IMG/VR virus record: IMGVR_UViG_3300044811_000010
Location: 1-64,000 of that record
From: a virus
DNA: 64,000 bases
Strand: one strand, 5' to 3'
Shown: positions 28,999-39,315 of the stretch, in pieces
How the letters are laid out: each line of letters begins with the position of its first letter
How positions within the stretch are numbered: the stretch's first letter is position 1
Program-made: the position numbers and the translations under genes
Notes under the pieces: model-generated
What the model was told of the DNA's origin: nothing
Database searches by the model: none
What the model saw: the letters and a program-made list of their open reading frames with translations, nothing else

Positions 28999-31900
28999 AT
29001 GGACATCGCCCACGGCTCAGTCAAGATCGACCTCAACGACGCAGATGTCGTTGCTGGTCTGCGCAAGGTTGACGCCGAGTTCAGCCGGACGATGGACAAG
29101 ATCGGCCGCGAGCAGGCGGTCGCGTCGATCAATGCGGACCTCGCGCCGCTTACCGATAAGGTCGAGAAGGCCAAGCGTAAGCTGCGCGAGCTGCAGGGCG
29201 AGAAGGCATCGGCGCGTGTAGACGCCAACACGGCCGAGCTGACACGCAAGATCAAGAACGCCGAGCGCGAGCTGAAGCGCCTCGACGGGCGCAAGGCGAC
29301 TCTTGAGATCAAGCTGAAGGGCGCTGAGAAGGTACTCGCGGCCGAGGCTGCCCTTGAGGCGGCTGAGCACAAGCGCGCCAAGGCTGCGGAGGATGCGGGG
29401 CGCCGCATCGAATCTTCTCTGCGCCAGGAGGCCGCTGCTCGCCAGCGCGCCAGCCGCGAGAACCTGAACCGAGTCAACAGCGACGCGCGAGTCATGCGTT
29501 CGCTGGAAGACCAGCGGGTCAAGGAGCAGGCGGCTAGGATGCGTCAGGTCGAGAACGACGCGCGCGTTTCGGTCTCCTTGGAACGCCAGCGCGTCAGTTC
29601 GATGCGTACTGCGGAGACAGAGGCGCACCGCATGGACGCCGCCTTCCAGAAGGCTGCCTACAACCGCGACGTGGGCTCGCGCCGCGAAGTCACGCGCATC
29701 CTCTCGCTGCAGAAGCAGTATGCCCGGCTGACCGATCAGCTCGAAGCCCTCTCCCGCAAGCACCCCGTCGGCCGCGAAGCCCGTGCCAAGGTCAACCTCG
29801 ACGCTACCGGCGTGGTCGCGAAGATGGAGGCGCTGAAGGCGGAGCTGAACTTCCTCGGCGCGCACCCGCCCATCGACATCAAGGCGGACGTGAACAAGCG
29901 CGGCCTCGCGCGCGTCCAGCAGACCGTCACCGGGTTCGTCGCCGGGCTCGCCAACAAGGCCAGCGGGCTCCAAGACCTTACCCTCCGACTCGGCCCCTTC
30001 ACCACCTCGCTCCGGGGTCTGGGAGTAGCCCTAGGGTTCCTCGGGCCGTCGATCACCGACCTTCTCGGGGCCGCTGGGTCGCTCGTCGGAGTCCTCGGCG
30101 CGGGCGTCGCCGGGGCCGCCGCGCTGGGCGCTGGCGCCGTCACTGGCCTCGCCGGGGACTTCCTCGGGCTGAAGTTCGCCACCCGCAACACATCGCAGGA
30201 GCTGGCACAGGCCCGCACGTCGATCAACGCGTACCAGAGCGCTGTTCTGAAGTACGGAGCCGGTTCGGACAAGGCCATCGCCAAGCAGAAGGAGATGAAC
30301 TCTGTCCTGCAGCAGATCAGCCCGCTCGCCCGCGAGGCGGCGCTCGGCACGGAACGCTTCTTCAAGGGCTGGGACGCCTCGACCAAGCCGACGCAGAACA
30401 ACCTCGGCACCATCGCCAAGCAGGGCTTCGAGGCGCTGAACAAGCTGCGCCCGATGTGGGCGGCCTCGACCAACGAGATGTCCGGCGAGCTGCAGAAGGC
30501 GCTGGGCGGGGCGTTCAAGTTCCTCGGCGGCGCTCAGGGCCGCAACCTCCTCAGCGGGATCTTCGGCAACATCAACGCTCAGATCCCGACGCTGCTTCAC
30601 GGGCTTGGGTCGCTTGGGCACGCGTTCCTGAACCTCGCTTCGGCCGGGGCCAGCAATTTCGGGTCGCTGGCTAACGGGTTCGACCACTTCGCAACCTCGA
30701 TCCTGAACTTCACGCAGCAGGACTCCTTCGGGGCGACGGTCCACCGCTGGGTCAAGGACGCGGGCGACGTGATGCGCTTCTTCGGAGCCCTGACTCGCGT
30801 CCTCGTTCACTTCTTCGGCGACGGATCTCAGGCGGGCGACCGCTTCGTCAACACGATGACCAAGGCGCTCAACCGCTGGGACACGTTCCTGACTTCGGTC
30901 AGTGGGCGTAACAAGGTGGGCGAGTTCTTCTCCAACTCGGTCGCCGGAGCCCAGCAGCTCTACTCGGCCCTGAAGCCGATCATCCAGCTCTTCGCTCTGT
31001 GGTCCATCGGACTTGAGCCCGCTGTCGCGGCGATCACCAGCATCGCCGCGTGGCTCACCAACGCCGCAGCTTCGCTGGGCAAGATCGTCGGCCTCGGTAA
31101 CCCGCTGGCGACGCTTGGCACGACTCTCGGCGCCATGTTCGCTGTCAGCAAGATCGGCTCTTTCGTTTCGCTGCTCGCACGCGCGGCGGGGCTCATCAAG
31201 GACATGGCAGCCGCCGGAGGGGCAGCAGGAGTCCTGAAGGGCGTCATGGGCGGAGGCTTGCTCGGAGGGCTCAAGGGCGGCGGCGGAATCGTCACAGCGG
31301 CCGAGGCAGGCGCGAACGCGATGCGGGCGGCGATTATCTCCGGCGCAACGGTCGGAGCGGCCGAGCTTCGTGCCGCGATGGTTGAGGGCGGCGCCGTCGG
31401 AGCGGCTGAGGGCGGCGCTGGCGGGGGAATCGTAGGCGCCGCGAAGAAGCTGATTCTTCCGTCGGGCTTCGCAGCCGAAGCGGCGGGCGCCGAGGCTGCC
31501 ATTGGCGGCATCAGCATCGCGGCCGGAGCAGCCACAATCGGCGTCTTGGCGCTGGGCGGCGGCCTGATCTACCTTGGCCTCAGCCTCGACCACCACAAGA
31601 CTGCTGTCGACCGCGTCAACGACGCCTTGAAGGAGAACGCCAAGTCTCTGCAGAGCGACGCGACGTACACTCGGCTCTCTGCCGGGGCACAGGACAACGC
31701 AGCGAAGTCCCGCCATCAGGCCGCTGCAAGCATCAAGGCGCTGCGCACCGAAATGCAGAACGCGACCAAGGGCACCGTCGCCTACCGCGATCTGCAGCTC
31801 AAGCTCTACGACGCGAACCAGAAGCTCAAGAACAGCACGGACGCGGGAGTCGAGTCGGCCCACCACAACCACGACGCGGCTCAGCAGACGATTGACGACG

Positions 31901-34305
31901 AGCGCAAGCGCATCAAGCTGATCAACGACAGGCTCGACGCGGCGAAGAAGGAAGCCGGCACTCACATGGGCTTCAACCCGAACGGGACGGTGAGCGATCA
32001 GCGGGCCAAGGCTCAGGCAGATGCCACGGCCGCTCTGACGGTTGAACAGCGGCGCCTCAACACGGCGTACAACGCACGCGCTGCGGCGGCCCTGAACGTA
32101 GGTCGCGCCGAGCGCGGAATGGGTGCTCTCGCGGGTAAGGCAGCTCAGCAGATGGGAGCCCTCGCGCGCCAGAGCGGCGGCGGTCAGAAGCTGGCCCAGA
32201 CGATCTCGCTGAAGTACGAGAACCCCACCAATGCCGGCAACGTCGCGTCCGCAGCCAAGGCCGCTCTCGGCTCTGGCATCAAGGTCAAGACGGTCATGCA
32301 GATCGTCGCCGACTCGTCGGATGCCGACGCGGCGATCAAGCGCATCCGCTCGATCACGCTGGCGAGGAAGATGCAGCAGGTCGGCATCACCGGCCACAAC
32401 GGCGTGCTGAGCATGCTGAGCGCCATCGACCGTAAGGCGATCAGGCGCAAGATCGCGCGCATCATCGAGAACGGCGGCAACCCCACCATCGACAAGATCA
32501 ACAAGATCATCTCGATGCAGATTCGCGACAAGCCCTTCTCGGTGACGGCCAACGTAAGCCAGGCGCTCGCTCAGATCAGCCTGATGCAGAGCGGCCTGAG
32601 CGCCATCCAGTCCAAGAGCATCGTCATCAGTGCGACCGTCCGCATGAAGGGCTACCCGCACGCTAGCGGCGTAGGCCCCGGCGAGATGGGAACCCACGCG
32701 GCGCTCATCGGCGAGGGCGGCGCCCCGGAGTGGTACTACAACACCAAGCACGGTATCGGCTACAAGACCGCCGGGCCTCAGTTCGCCCGCATCGGACCTG
32801 ACGACGCAGTCATCCCGACCGAGCCGAAGTACAAGACTCGCGGCCGCGCCATCGTCTCTGAGATCGCAAGTGATCTTGGCATGCGCGCATACAAGACGGG
32901 CAAGAAGCCCGCGAAGAAGGCAAGCCCTAAGAAGGCGGCAGGGGCGCCGGGCGCAGTCAAGGTTCCGACAGGTGTCGCACAGGCTCAGCGGCTGGGAGTT
33001 CCCAACGTCTTCAAGAGCGGCGGCGTCGATGAGGGAACGCTGTCGACCGAGCTTGGCAACGCAGTCACCGCGTTCCGCAACCAGAACAGCCGCCTTGACA
33101 CGGCCCGTCAGGCCGAGGCTCGGGCCAAGAAGGCGTACGACCGGGCCAAGGGCGAGAAGTGGGGCGCTGACGGAACCGCCAACGGCGTCAAGCACAAGAA
33201 GGGTCAGCGCAAGCCGGTACCGCAAGGCACCATCGACTCCTACGACCGCGCCAAGCGGATCGCCTACGTCTACGAGAACGGCGGCAGGCTCCCCGGCTCG
33301 CAGATCAGTCTGCCCACCCTCGCGGCCCTGAAGACCGAGGTCAGCGACATCCGCACGGCCGACACGCAGGCGAAGCGCGCCAACCAGAACATCGACCACC
33401 TGACCACGCTCATCGGGCAAGAGCGTACGAACATGAGCAACGCGTCGTCCAGCTACGCGGCGACCGGCGACTCCAAGTACCTCGACGCCTACAACACGGC
33501 CAAGCAGAACCGTGCGGACGACATCACGCAGGTGTCGTCGCTGCTCTCGACGGCCAAGGGGGTCGCCGATGCGCTGACGTCCAAGTACCCCGCCTCGGTT
33601 GTTCTGCAGCAGGTCGCCGACGGCATCAACAGCGCCATCGGCGACGTGCAGAGCTACACCGTTGACAACAACACCGACGCCATCGAGCAGCCCGCTGCCG
33701 CTGACATCCCCGCCTACGACCTGAATTGGCTGCTTGGCGCTGCTGGGCTCACGGATCGCTACAACACCGCCCTCAAGGACGTAGCGGTCGGCAAGATCAA
33801 CAACGTCAGCGACGACCCCAGCACCACGATCCGCGAAGATTTGGCGTCGCTGGCTGACGACCGCGCGGCGTCCGGAGAGATGGTAGGGGTCCTGAAGGAC
33901 GCCTACACAGCGGCGCAGGGAACCGGCAACATCACGGCGATCACCAGCGCGGCCGACGCCTACAGCTCGGCCCTGTCCGACCAGCAGGGAATCGAGCAGC
34001 AGTTCAGCGACGCAGCCGCTGCTGCTGCTGCGGCAGCCGCTCCCGCCGTTTCACAGGATTCGATGCTCAGCTCGGCGCGCGCCGATCTCTACTCCGCCTT
34101 CGGCAGCAACTACAGCCCGGTCTTCGCTGGCGCCCAGAGGGCCGCTGACATGGGCCTCGGAGGCGGGGCATTCGGCCCGAATGCCTCCTCGGACAGCGCC
34201 GGAGGATCCACGAGCGTCATCATCAACAACACCTTCCCGACACCGCCGGCCGACCCGCACACCTGGTCGCAGGGAGTCGGCTGGGAACTGCAGACCGTGA
34301 TCTAG
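28999..34305 (+). CDS. Tape measure protein
   Basis: 1768 residues. Begins MDIAHGSVKIDLNDADVV, typical of tape measures, then about 250 residues of coiled coil. Hydrophobic segments lie near residues 320-400 and 750-880 (Gly/Ala-rich), likely the membrane-spanning part during DNA injection. A Lys-rich segment and further helices lead to an Ala run and a C-terminus with SVIINNTFP. At about 0.15 nm per residue it predicts a tail near 265 nm. Confidence 0.93.
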   Translation: MDIAHGSVKIDLNDADVVAGLRKVDAEFSRTMDKIGREQAVASINADLAPLTDKVEKAKRKLRELQGEKASARVDANTAELTRKIKNAERELKRLDGRKATLEIKLKGAEKVLAAEAALEAAEHKRAKAAEDAGRRIESSLRQEAAARQRASRENLNRVNSDARVMRSLEDQRVKEQAARMRQVENDARVSVSLERQRVSSMRTAETEAHRMDAAFQKAAYNRDVGSRREVTRILSLQKQYARLTDQLEALSRKHPVGREARAKVNLDATGVVAKMEALKAELNFLGAHPPIDIKADVNKRGLARVQQTVTGFVAGLANKASGLQDLTLRLGPFTTSLRGLGVALGFLGPSITDLLGAAGSLVGVLGAGVAGAAALGAGAVTGLAGDFLGLKFATRNTSQELAQARTSINAYQSAVLKYGAGSDKAIAKQKEMNSVLQQISPLAREAALGTERFFKGWDASTKPTQNNLGTIAKQGFEALNKLRPMWAASTNEMSGELQKALGGAFKFLGGAQGRNLLSGIFGNINAQIPTLLHGLGSLGHAFLNLASAGASNFGSLANGFDHFATSILNFTQQDSFGATVHRWVKDAGDVMRFFGALTRVLVHFFGDGSQAGDRFVNTMTKALNRWDTFLTSVSGRNKVGEFFSNSVAGAQQLYSALKPIIQLFALWSIGLEPAVAAITSIAAWLTNAAASLGKIVGLGNPLATLGTTLGAMFAVSKIGSFVSLLARAAGLIKDMAAAGGAAGVLKGVMGGGLLGGLKGGGGIVTAAEAGANAMRAAIISGATVGAAELRAAMVEGGAVGAAEGGAGGGIVGAAKKLILPSGFAAEAAGAEAAIGGISIAAGAATIGVLALGGGLIYLGLSLDHHKTAVDRVNDALKENAKSLQSDATYTRLSAGAQDNAAKSRHQAAASIKALRTEMQNATKGTVAYRDLQLKLYDANQKLKNSTDAGVESAHHNHDAAQQTIDDERKRIKLINDRLDAAKKEAGTHMGFNPNGTVSDQRAKAQADATAALTVEQRRLNTAYNARAAAALNVGRAERGMGALAGKAAQQMGALARQSGGGQKLAQTISLKYENPTNAGNVASAAKAALGSGIKVKTVMQIVADSSDADAAIKRIRSITLARKMQQVGITGHNGVLSMLSAIDRKAIRRKIARIIENGGNPTIDKINKIISMQIRDKPFSVTANVSQALAQISLMQSGLSAIQSKSIVISATVRMKGYPHASGVGPGEMGTHAALIGEGGAPEWYYNTKHGIGYKTAGPQFARIGPDDAVIPTEPKYKTRGRAIVSEIASDLGMRAYKTGKKPAKKASPKKAAGAPGAVKVPTGVAQAQRLGVPNVFKSGGVDEGTLSTELGNAVTAFRNQNSRLDTARQAEARAKKAYDRAKGEKWGADGTANGVKHKKGQRKPVPQGTIDSYDRAKRIAYVYENGGRLPGSQISLPTLAALKTEVSDIRTADTQAKRANQNIDHLTTLIGQERTNMSNASSSYAATGDSKYLDAYNTAKQNRADDITQVSSLLSTAKGVADALTSKYPASVVLQQVADGINSAIGDVQSYTVDNNTDAIEQPAAADIPAYDLNWLLGAAGLTDRYNTALKDVAVGKINNVSDDPSTTIREDLASLADDRAASGEMVGVLKDAYTAAQGTGNITAITSAADAYSSALSDQQGIEQQFSDAAAAAAAAAAPAVSQDSMLSSARADLYSAFGSNYSPVFAGAQRAADMGLGGGAFGPNASSDSAGGSTSVIINNTFPTPPADPHTWSQGVGWELQTVI

Positions 34306-34308
34306 GCT
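34303..34308 (+). promoter_or_regulatory. -10 box of leaderless promoter
   Basis: TAGGCT, overlapping the tape measure stop, seven bases before ATG 34316. Confidence 0.4.
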
Positions 34309-34315
34309 GTAGCTG

Positions 34316-35209
34316 ATGAGTTTCGTCTACCCCAACGGCCCTGAGTACGGAGTCCCGTATGTCCTCACCGGACCCGACGGGTCGCGAGCGGTCTTCAACG
34401 ACCAGACCGACGCCGACTACGTGGGGGCGCTGACCGACGCCACCGGCTTCGACTCGCCCGAGGTCCGCGAGTCGGCCGACAACCTCGTCGGCATGGACGG
34501 AGGCATCCATGGCAGCTTCTACTACGGCCGCCGCCCCGTAACGCTGAGCGGCACGGTCTACAACGTAGCGACGGACGCCGTTCGCAACACTCGTCTGACC
34601 AAGCTGCAGCAGGCCAGCAACGCCGTGCGAGGCGACGCAACCCTGTCGTGGACGCCCGGTGGCGGCGTCGCGCAGCAGATCAAGGTTCGGCGACAGCAGC
34701 CGCTCCGCATCTCCGGCGGCTGGGTCAAGGACTTCCAGCTCAGCCTCGTGGCCGCCGACCCGCGCATCTACTCGGCCGTGCTCCACACGCAGAGCGTAGC
34801 GGCCTCCGGAACCCCGACCCCCAGCGGCCGTGGGTACGCCAAGGCGTACCCGGTCGTCTACGGCGGCGGCAGCATCCTCGGCCAGATGTTCGTAGTCAAC
34901 AGCGGATCGGCGCTGTCCTACCCGATCCTTACCTTCACTGGGCCGGGTTCAAACCCTAGCGCTCTAAACTTGACGACCGGCGAGCGCATTTCGCTGATCT
35001 ACACGCTCGGCGCGGGCGACACCCTCACCGTAGACACCCTGAACCGGACTGTGGTCCTGAACGGCACGGCGTCTCGATACTCGGCTATTGACTTCACGAA
35101 CACCGCTTGGTGGGGCTTGGTTCCGGGCTCCAACGACGTGCGACTGTCGTGGGGAGCGTACACAGCCGGGGCGAGCCTCACGGTACAGTACAGGGACGCT
35201 TGGCTCTAA
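34316..35209 (+). CDS. Distal tail protein (Dit-like)
   Basis: 297 residues. Begins FVYPNGPEYGVPYVLTGPDGS; VRESADNLVGMDGGIHGSFY and RRPVTLSGTVYNVATDAVRN are typical of the Dit N-terminal hub domain in actinophages. C-terminal half is a galectin-like beta domain. Order tape measure, Dit, tail-tip proteins agrees. Confidence 0.8.
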   Translation: MSFVYPNGPEYGVPYVLTGPDGSRAVFNDQTDADYVGALTDATGFDSPEVRESADNLVGMDGGIHGSFYYGRRPVTLSGTVYNVATDAVRNTRLTKLQQASNAVRGDATLSWTPGGGVAQQIKVRRQQPLRISGGWVKDFQLSLVAADPRIYSAVLHTQSVAASGTPTPSGRGYAKAYPVVYGGGSILGQMFVVNSGSALSYPILTFTGPGSNPSALNLTTGERISLIYTLGAGDTLTVDTLNRTVVLNGTASRYSAIDFTNTAWWGLVPGSNDVRLSWGAYTAGASLTVQYRDAWL

Positions 35210-35237
35210 CGAGCGCCGCGACCGGAGTCACTAGAAC

Positions 35238-36185
35238 ATGGCACTTCTCACACCCGAGTATCTGCAGACCAAGACCTACGCGGCCTCCAAGGACCGCTAC
35301 GCTTGGGCCACTTCGGCACTGCAGGCTGGCGTCTACGCGGCGACTGACTTTCTCGTAGTACAGCACACCGGAACGGCCAACATGACGGTCGACATCGGTG
35401 CGGGGGCGGCTTGGGTTGCTGGCACGTCGGTAGCTCGCCAGGGCCTCTACCACATCGTCAACGACGCGGCCGTGCTGTCGGCCGTTACGCTCAACGCCTC
35501 GAACGTCACCAACCCGCGCCTCGACAAGATCTACGTCGTGATTCACGACTCGACCGACGCGGGTTCGTCTGACGACATCCCCGTGTTCGGCGTCGCGACC
35601 GGGACTCCGGTAGGCGGCACCACGCTCGACAACGGCAACACCAACGGCTCGGCTGCCGCCCTGCCGGCCAACGCCCTGCTGCTGGCTGACGTGCTCGTAC
35701 CCGCGTCTTCTACGACCGTCACGACGGCCAATATTCGCGACCGTCGGGCATGGGCTCGCGGTGCCAATTGGAGCACTATCCGCAACAACGCCGGAGGCGA
35801 CTACATCGTAACGGTGACGACCATGACGGCGTTGGACACTACGAATCTTCGTGCGCGCATCGAATGCACAGGTAACCCAATCAAGCTTACCCTGACCGGG
35901 GCTGCTGCTGCGCCTTCGACCGGCCAAGGCGCGCTTGGTTTTATGGTAGACGGCACGGTCTATGCGTCGGGCGAAGGCGCACCGCACGCTCTGAACCTCG
36001 GGAACTCGGCTCTTTCCGTTCCGTTCGGATTTTCGGACGTAGTCATCCCGGCGGCTGGCTCACATGTCTTCGATGCTGCCGCAGCATCGGGGGCTGGCAC
36101 GGGATTCCGCGTCTACGCCCAGGCTGGTATTCTTCTGCGGTTCGCCGTGGAGGAGATCGTACGACAGAACGCGAACAACAACTGA
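35238..36185 (+). CDS. Minor tail protein / candidate receptor-binding protein
   Basis: 315 residues. Residues 1-190 match a widespread baseplate-type domain (TVDIGAGAAWVAGT, ASNVTNPRLDKIYVVIHDS, NIRDRRAWARGA). Residues 190-315 form an Ala/Thr-rich beta domain that could bind the host surface. Position in the tail tip supports adhesion. Confidence 0.72.
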   Translation: MALLTPEYLQTKTYAASKDRYAWATSALQAGVYAATDFLVVQHTGTANMTVDIGAGAAWVAGTSVARQGLYHIVNDAAVLSAVTLNASNVTNPRLDKIYVVIHDSTDAGSSDDIPVFGVATGTPVGGTTLDNGNTNGSAAALPANALLLADVLVPASSTTVTTANIRDRRAWARGANWSTIRNNAGGDYIVTVTTMTALDTTNLRARIECTGNPIKLTLTGAAAAPSTGQGALGFMVDGTVYASGEGAPHALNLGNSALSVPFGFSDVVIPAAGSHVFDAAAASGAGTGFRVYAQAGILLRFAVEEIVRQNANNN

Positions 36186-36523
36186 TGCCCTACCTACGAG
36201 ATGCACACACCAGCGAGGCGATCTTCGAGGGCACCCCCGAGGAGCTTGCCCTGCTCGCCAACGAGCTTGGTCGCGACGAAGTTCTGTTCGACGGAGTCGG
36301 CCTCGCATTCGACCCTGACGCGGTACTCTCCGCCCGGCAGGAGAACATCGACGCCAACAAGAAGCTGGCGGCTTCGACGGCCAAGGCCATCACTGCTGAC
36401 ATCAAGGACGCGGCGAAGGCTGCCGTTGCAGCCGCAACGGAGCAGGAAGACAACGTCAAGGCCGCCGCTCCCGACGCCCAGACGCTGCTGGACGAAGCAC
36501 GAGCGCGCCGTGAGGCGGGCTAG
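36185..36523 (+). CDS. Helical tail-tip helper protein
   Basis: 112 residues; one-base overlap with the upstream gene. Short N-terminal domain (FEGTPEELALLANELG) then a long Ala/Lys/Asp helix. No family recognised. Confidence 0.6.
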   Translation: MPYLRDAHTSEAIFEGTPEELALLANELGRDEVLFDGVGLAFDPDAVLSARQENIDANKKLAASTAKAITADIKDAAKAAVAAATEQEDNVKAAAPDAQTLLDEARARREAG

Positions 36524-36526
36524 CGT

Positions 36527-37651
36527 GTGGCTGTCTGGTCCTTCCAACTGACGGACCTGAACTTCCTGCCACTCGGGGAAGTTCTCAACGCACCGACGCG
36601 TAGCGTGGTGCTGCCGCTGAACAAGGTACCGACGGCGAGCCTCGTCGTTCGACTCGATAACCCCCTCGCCCCGATCATGGCGAGTGGCCTCGGCTACATC
36701 AAGGCGTACCGCAACGCGGCCTTGCAGTTCTTCGGACCCATCGTCACCGCTGAGATCGACGCAACCCGCGAGGACGCCACTCTCGCCGTCAACGCCGCCG
36801 GGGTCGCTTGGAACCTCGCGCACCGGCTGGCCGGCAAGACCGTCGCCGGAATCTCGTTCGCCTCGGCCGACCGGGCCGTGATCAGCAAGAGCCTGATCGA
36901 CACAGCGAACGGTGAAGACGAGACGCACATCGACACGTCGCTGGTGTCTCCCGCGTACCAGTCGTCCAACGGAACCTCGATCTCCGCCAACTCCGCGACC
37001 GCGTACGCGGCGAGCCCCTTCAAGCCCATCTCCGAGTGCCTGCTCGACCTCGCAGGGACGCTTGACGGCTTCGACTGGCGCGTGACCCCGCTAGAGAACT
37101 ACGTCAACAACGCCGTCATCTCTCAGAAGATCGGGCGCTTCGAGGCGTACCCGGTCATGGGCATCGCTCAGCCTGAAGCGGTCTTCGAGTGGGGCACCGG
37201 CCGCAACAACGTCGTTTCGTTCAAGCGCACGCTGTCGCGCGACACGCAGGCCAACAAGGTCTACAACTACACCAGCGCTGGGCCGGACGCTCCCGGCGCG
37301 CCCACCGTCGTCCAGACCGACGCGACCAGCATCACGACGTGGGACTTGATGGAGGCTCTAGCTCAGGCCGACATCCTCGATAACACGCTGCGCCAGCGCC
37401 TCGTAGACGAGCACGTCCGAGTGCGCAAGGGGCCTCGCCAGGTAGTCGAGTTCCAGCCTCACTTGGACGACGGGCGAGGCAGGGTGCCTCAGTATGGCAC
37501 CGACTTCCTCGTCGGCGACAGCCTGCGGGGCCGCATCTGCTACAACGGCTCGATGATCCTCGACGCCGCTGTGCGCTGCTGGGGCGCCCAGTTCGACATC
37601 AGCTCCGAGAATCAGGAGTCGATCACACTCACACTGTCGGATGACACCTGA
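36527..37651 (+). CDS. Tail-tip protein (Gp37-like / Tal-like hub)
   Basis: 374 residues; GTG start. WSFQLTDLNFLPLGEVLNA, LVVRLDNPLAPIM and GYIKAYRNAALQFFGPIV followed by ECLLDLAGTLDGFDWRV match the ReqiPepy6 Gp37-like family of siphovirus hub proteins that close the tail tube. Confidence 0.78.
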   Translation: MAVWSFQLTDLNFLPLGEVLNAPTRSVVLPLNKVPTASLVVRLDNPLAPIMASGLGYIKAYRNAALQFFGPIVTAEIDATREDATLAVNAAGVAWNLAHRLAGKTVAGISFASADRAVISKSLIDTANGEDETHIDTSLVSPAYQSSNGTSISANSATAYAASPFKPISECLLDLAGTLDGFDWRVTPLENYVNNAVISQKIGRFEAYPVMGIAQPEAVFEWGTGRNNVVSFKRTLSRDTQANKVYNYTSAGPDAPGAPTVVQTDATSITTWDLMEALAQADILDNTLRQRLVDEHVRVRKGPRQVVEFQPHLDDGRGRVPQYGTDFLVGDSLRGRICYNGSMILDAAVRCWGAQFDISSENQESITLTLSDDT

Positions 37652-37881
37652 TGCCGACGCTGCTGGAACCCCGCGCCATCGACTCGGACGCCCGGCTGGC
37701 CCAGAAGATCGCTGCCTTGGAGCAGCGAATCAACGACTTGGAGCGAACACAGGCCAGCATCCCCGTCGTCGGCGGTGCCCCGACTTCAGTGTCGGGCGAC
37801 GGTCAGATGGCCGGCGATTCCGTCAACACCCGTCTGTGGCTCCGCGTCAGTGGCACATGGCGCTACGTGACGCTAACCTAG
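37651..37881 (+). CDS. Short coiled-coil tail protein
   Basis: 76 residues; one-base overlap with the hub gene. ARLAQKIAALEQRINDLER forms a trimer-type coiled coil; the C-terminus WLRVSGTWRYVTL is a beta hairpin often found at the end of tail-tip modules. Confidence 0.65.
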   Translation: MPTLLEPRAIDSDARLAQKIAALEQRINDLERTQASIPVVGGAPTSVSGDGQMAGDSVNTRLWLRVSGTWRYVTLT

Positions 37882-37885
37882 CTGG

Positions 37886-37891
37886 TACACT
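37886..37891 (+). promoter_or_regulatory. -10 box of leaderless lysis promoter
   Basis: TGG-TACACT, six bases before ATG 37898. Confidence 0.55.
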
Positions 37892-37897
37892 AGAGCC

Positions 37898-38416
37898 ATG
37901 GCTCGCAGCCGCCTGAGCATCCTCTACCCGGCCTACCACACCGTCACCTTCGACGGCGTGCCGATGTTCCGCGCGCAGGCGTGGGCGCTGCTGGACGCTC
38001 GTCGCTCAGGGGTTCGCTTCTCAGTGGCCTCGGCCGACAGGCGACAGGGCGTGGCCGAGAAGTACGGCCACCAGTCGCAGTTCGCGCTGTATCAGGGATG
38101 GCTTCGCCGCCTTCCCGGCTACTACCCGGCAAACCCGCCCGGCTACAGCTCCCACGAGCTGCGCTCGGATGGAAGCGCCGTCTACCGAGTCCGGCGCGGA
38201 GCTGCGATTCCGAAGTTCATGCTGGGAATCGACGCCAACGACGCTGGGGCCTCGAACTCCTGCGAACATCTGGTCCGGTGGCTCAACGCTCACGGCTACC
38301 ACGCAGTCCGACCCTACAGCGCAGGCTCGGAAGCTCACCACTTCAGCTTCACCAAGTCTCCCGCGTATAACGCGCGACGCCGCATCGCGGCGCAGAACCG
38401 AAAGGCACGACGATGA
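37898..38416 (+). CDS. Peptidase M15-like endolysin subunit
   Basis: 172 residues. SSHELRSDG (84-92), GIDAND (110-115) and EAHHFSF (145-151) line up with the His, Asp and Glu/His zinc-site order of D-Ala-D-Ala peptidases of family M15, though diverged. SQFALYQGWLRRLPGY before it is also typical. It would cut peptide cross-links in the cell wall. Basic tail. First gene of the lysis cassette. Confidence 0.65.
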   Translation: MARSRLSILYPAYHTVTFDGVPMFRAQAWALLDARRSGVRFSVASADRRQGVAEKYGHQSQFALYQGWLRRLPGYYPANPPGYSSHELRSDGSAVYRVRRGAAIPKFMLGIDANDAGASNSCEHLVRWLNAHGYHAVRPYSAGSEAHHFSFTKSPAYNARRRIAAQNRKARR

Positions 38417-38943
38417 GCCTCGCATCAGACCTCAGGCTGGCTGCACGCGCTAAGCTGCACGGCGCAAACTACGCGCTCCGCATCATTCGCGAATCACGCG
38501 GCCACGGCATTCCGATCAGCGCGGGCTTCGCGTTGGTTCAGAAGGAGACGTATTTCCGCAACATCTTCGGCCACGACGGCACCACGTCGATCCCGAACTC
38601 GTGGAAGGGCGGCGCAGTCACCAAGAGCCGCTACGCCTACTACAAGGCGCGCCGTCCCACGCACGGCATGCAGGGCGTCGGGCCGACGCAGTTGACGTGG
38701 TACAGCTTCCAGGATGAGGCCGACAAGCTTGGCGGCTGCTGGCGCCCCGGCATCAACATCCACGTCGGACTGCGCAACTTCTCCGCGTCCTTCAAGACCT
38801 ACGTCGCACGAGGACAGACCCGCCGCACGGCGCTGCAGTCGGCAGCTCACGACTACAACGGCACGGGCGCGGCGGCTGACGCTTACGGCCGCGACTTCCT
38901 TGTCCAGATGGACAAGTGGCACAACATCCTGAACACCAAGTAG
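38413..38943 (+). CDS. Lysozyme / transglycosylase-like endolysin
   Basis: 176 residues; start overlaps the upstream stop (ATGA). GFALVQKETYFRNIFGHD carries a candidate catalytic Glu at residue 44, and GMQGVGPTQLTWYSFQ with AHDYNGTG are typical of the lysozyme-like fold. Would cleave glycan strands. Two wall enzymes in tandem followed by a holin. Confidence 0.72.
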   Translation: MSLASDLRLAARAKLHGANYALRIIRESRGHGIPISAGFALVQKETYFRNIFGHDGTTSIPNSWKGGAVTKSRYAYYKARRPTHGMQGVGPTQLTWYSFQDEADKLGGCWRPGINIHVGLRNFSASFKTYVARGQTRRTALQSAAHDYNGTGAAADAYGRDFLVQMDKWHNILNTK

Positions 38944-38954
38944 AGGAGATCCTC

Positions 38955-39266
38955 ATGGCAACGACCCCCACACCTACGCAGGACGCAACCGAGGTAGCCG
39001 GCATCCTCACGCAAGACGCCAAGCTCGGCACGCCTGTCGTCAACACGTTTCTCCATGACGCTCCTGTCGTCATCGCAGACGTGAAGGCGGGCTACAAGAC
39101 GACCGAGTTCTGGATCGCCGGCATCGGCATCCTGCTCACGCAGCTCGGGGCTCTCCATCTGCCCGGCAAGTACGGGGACACGATCACCACGGCCGCGCTC
39201 GCGCTGTCGTACATCCTGTCTCGCGGCTTCGCCAAGGCAGGTGCTTCCAAGGGAGTCGTGGCCTAG
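38955..39266 (+). CDS. Holin-like membrane protein
   Basis: 103 residues from ATG 38955, with GAGGAG nine bases upstream. Hydrophobic segment FWIAGIGILLTQLGALHLP followed by TITTAALALSYILSRGFAK gives two transmembrane helices. Context after two endolysin genes supports a holin. Confidence 0.75.
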   Translation: MATTPTPTQDATEVAGILTQDAKLGTPVVNTFLHDAPVVIADVKAGYKTTEFWIAGIGILLTQLGALHLPGKYGDTITTAALALSYILSRGFAKAGASKGVVA

Positions 39267-39315
39267 GGCAGCCGCCACGCTCCCTCGTCCGAGGGGGTGG
39301 TCCTAAATCTCGCTC

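Noticed and set aside
30031-33420. Very long minus-strand open frame antisense to the tape measure gene
   Set aside because: Arises from high GC content opposite a strongly coding plus-strand gene; composition is Arg/Ala/Val-rich without any recognisable domain.
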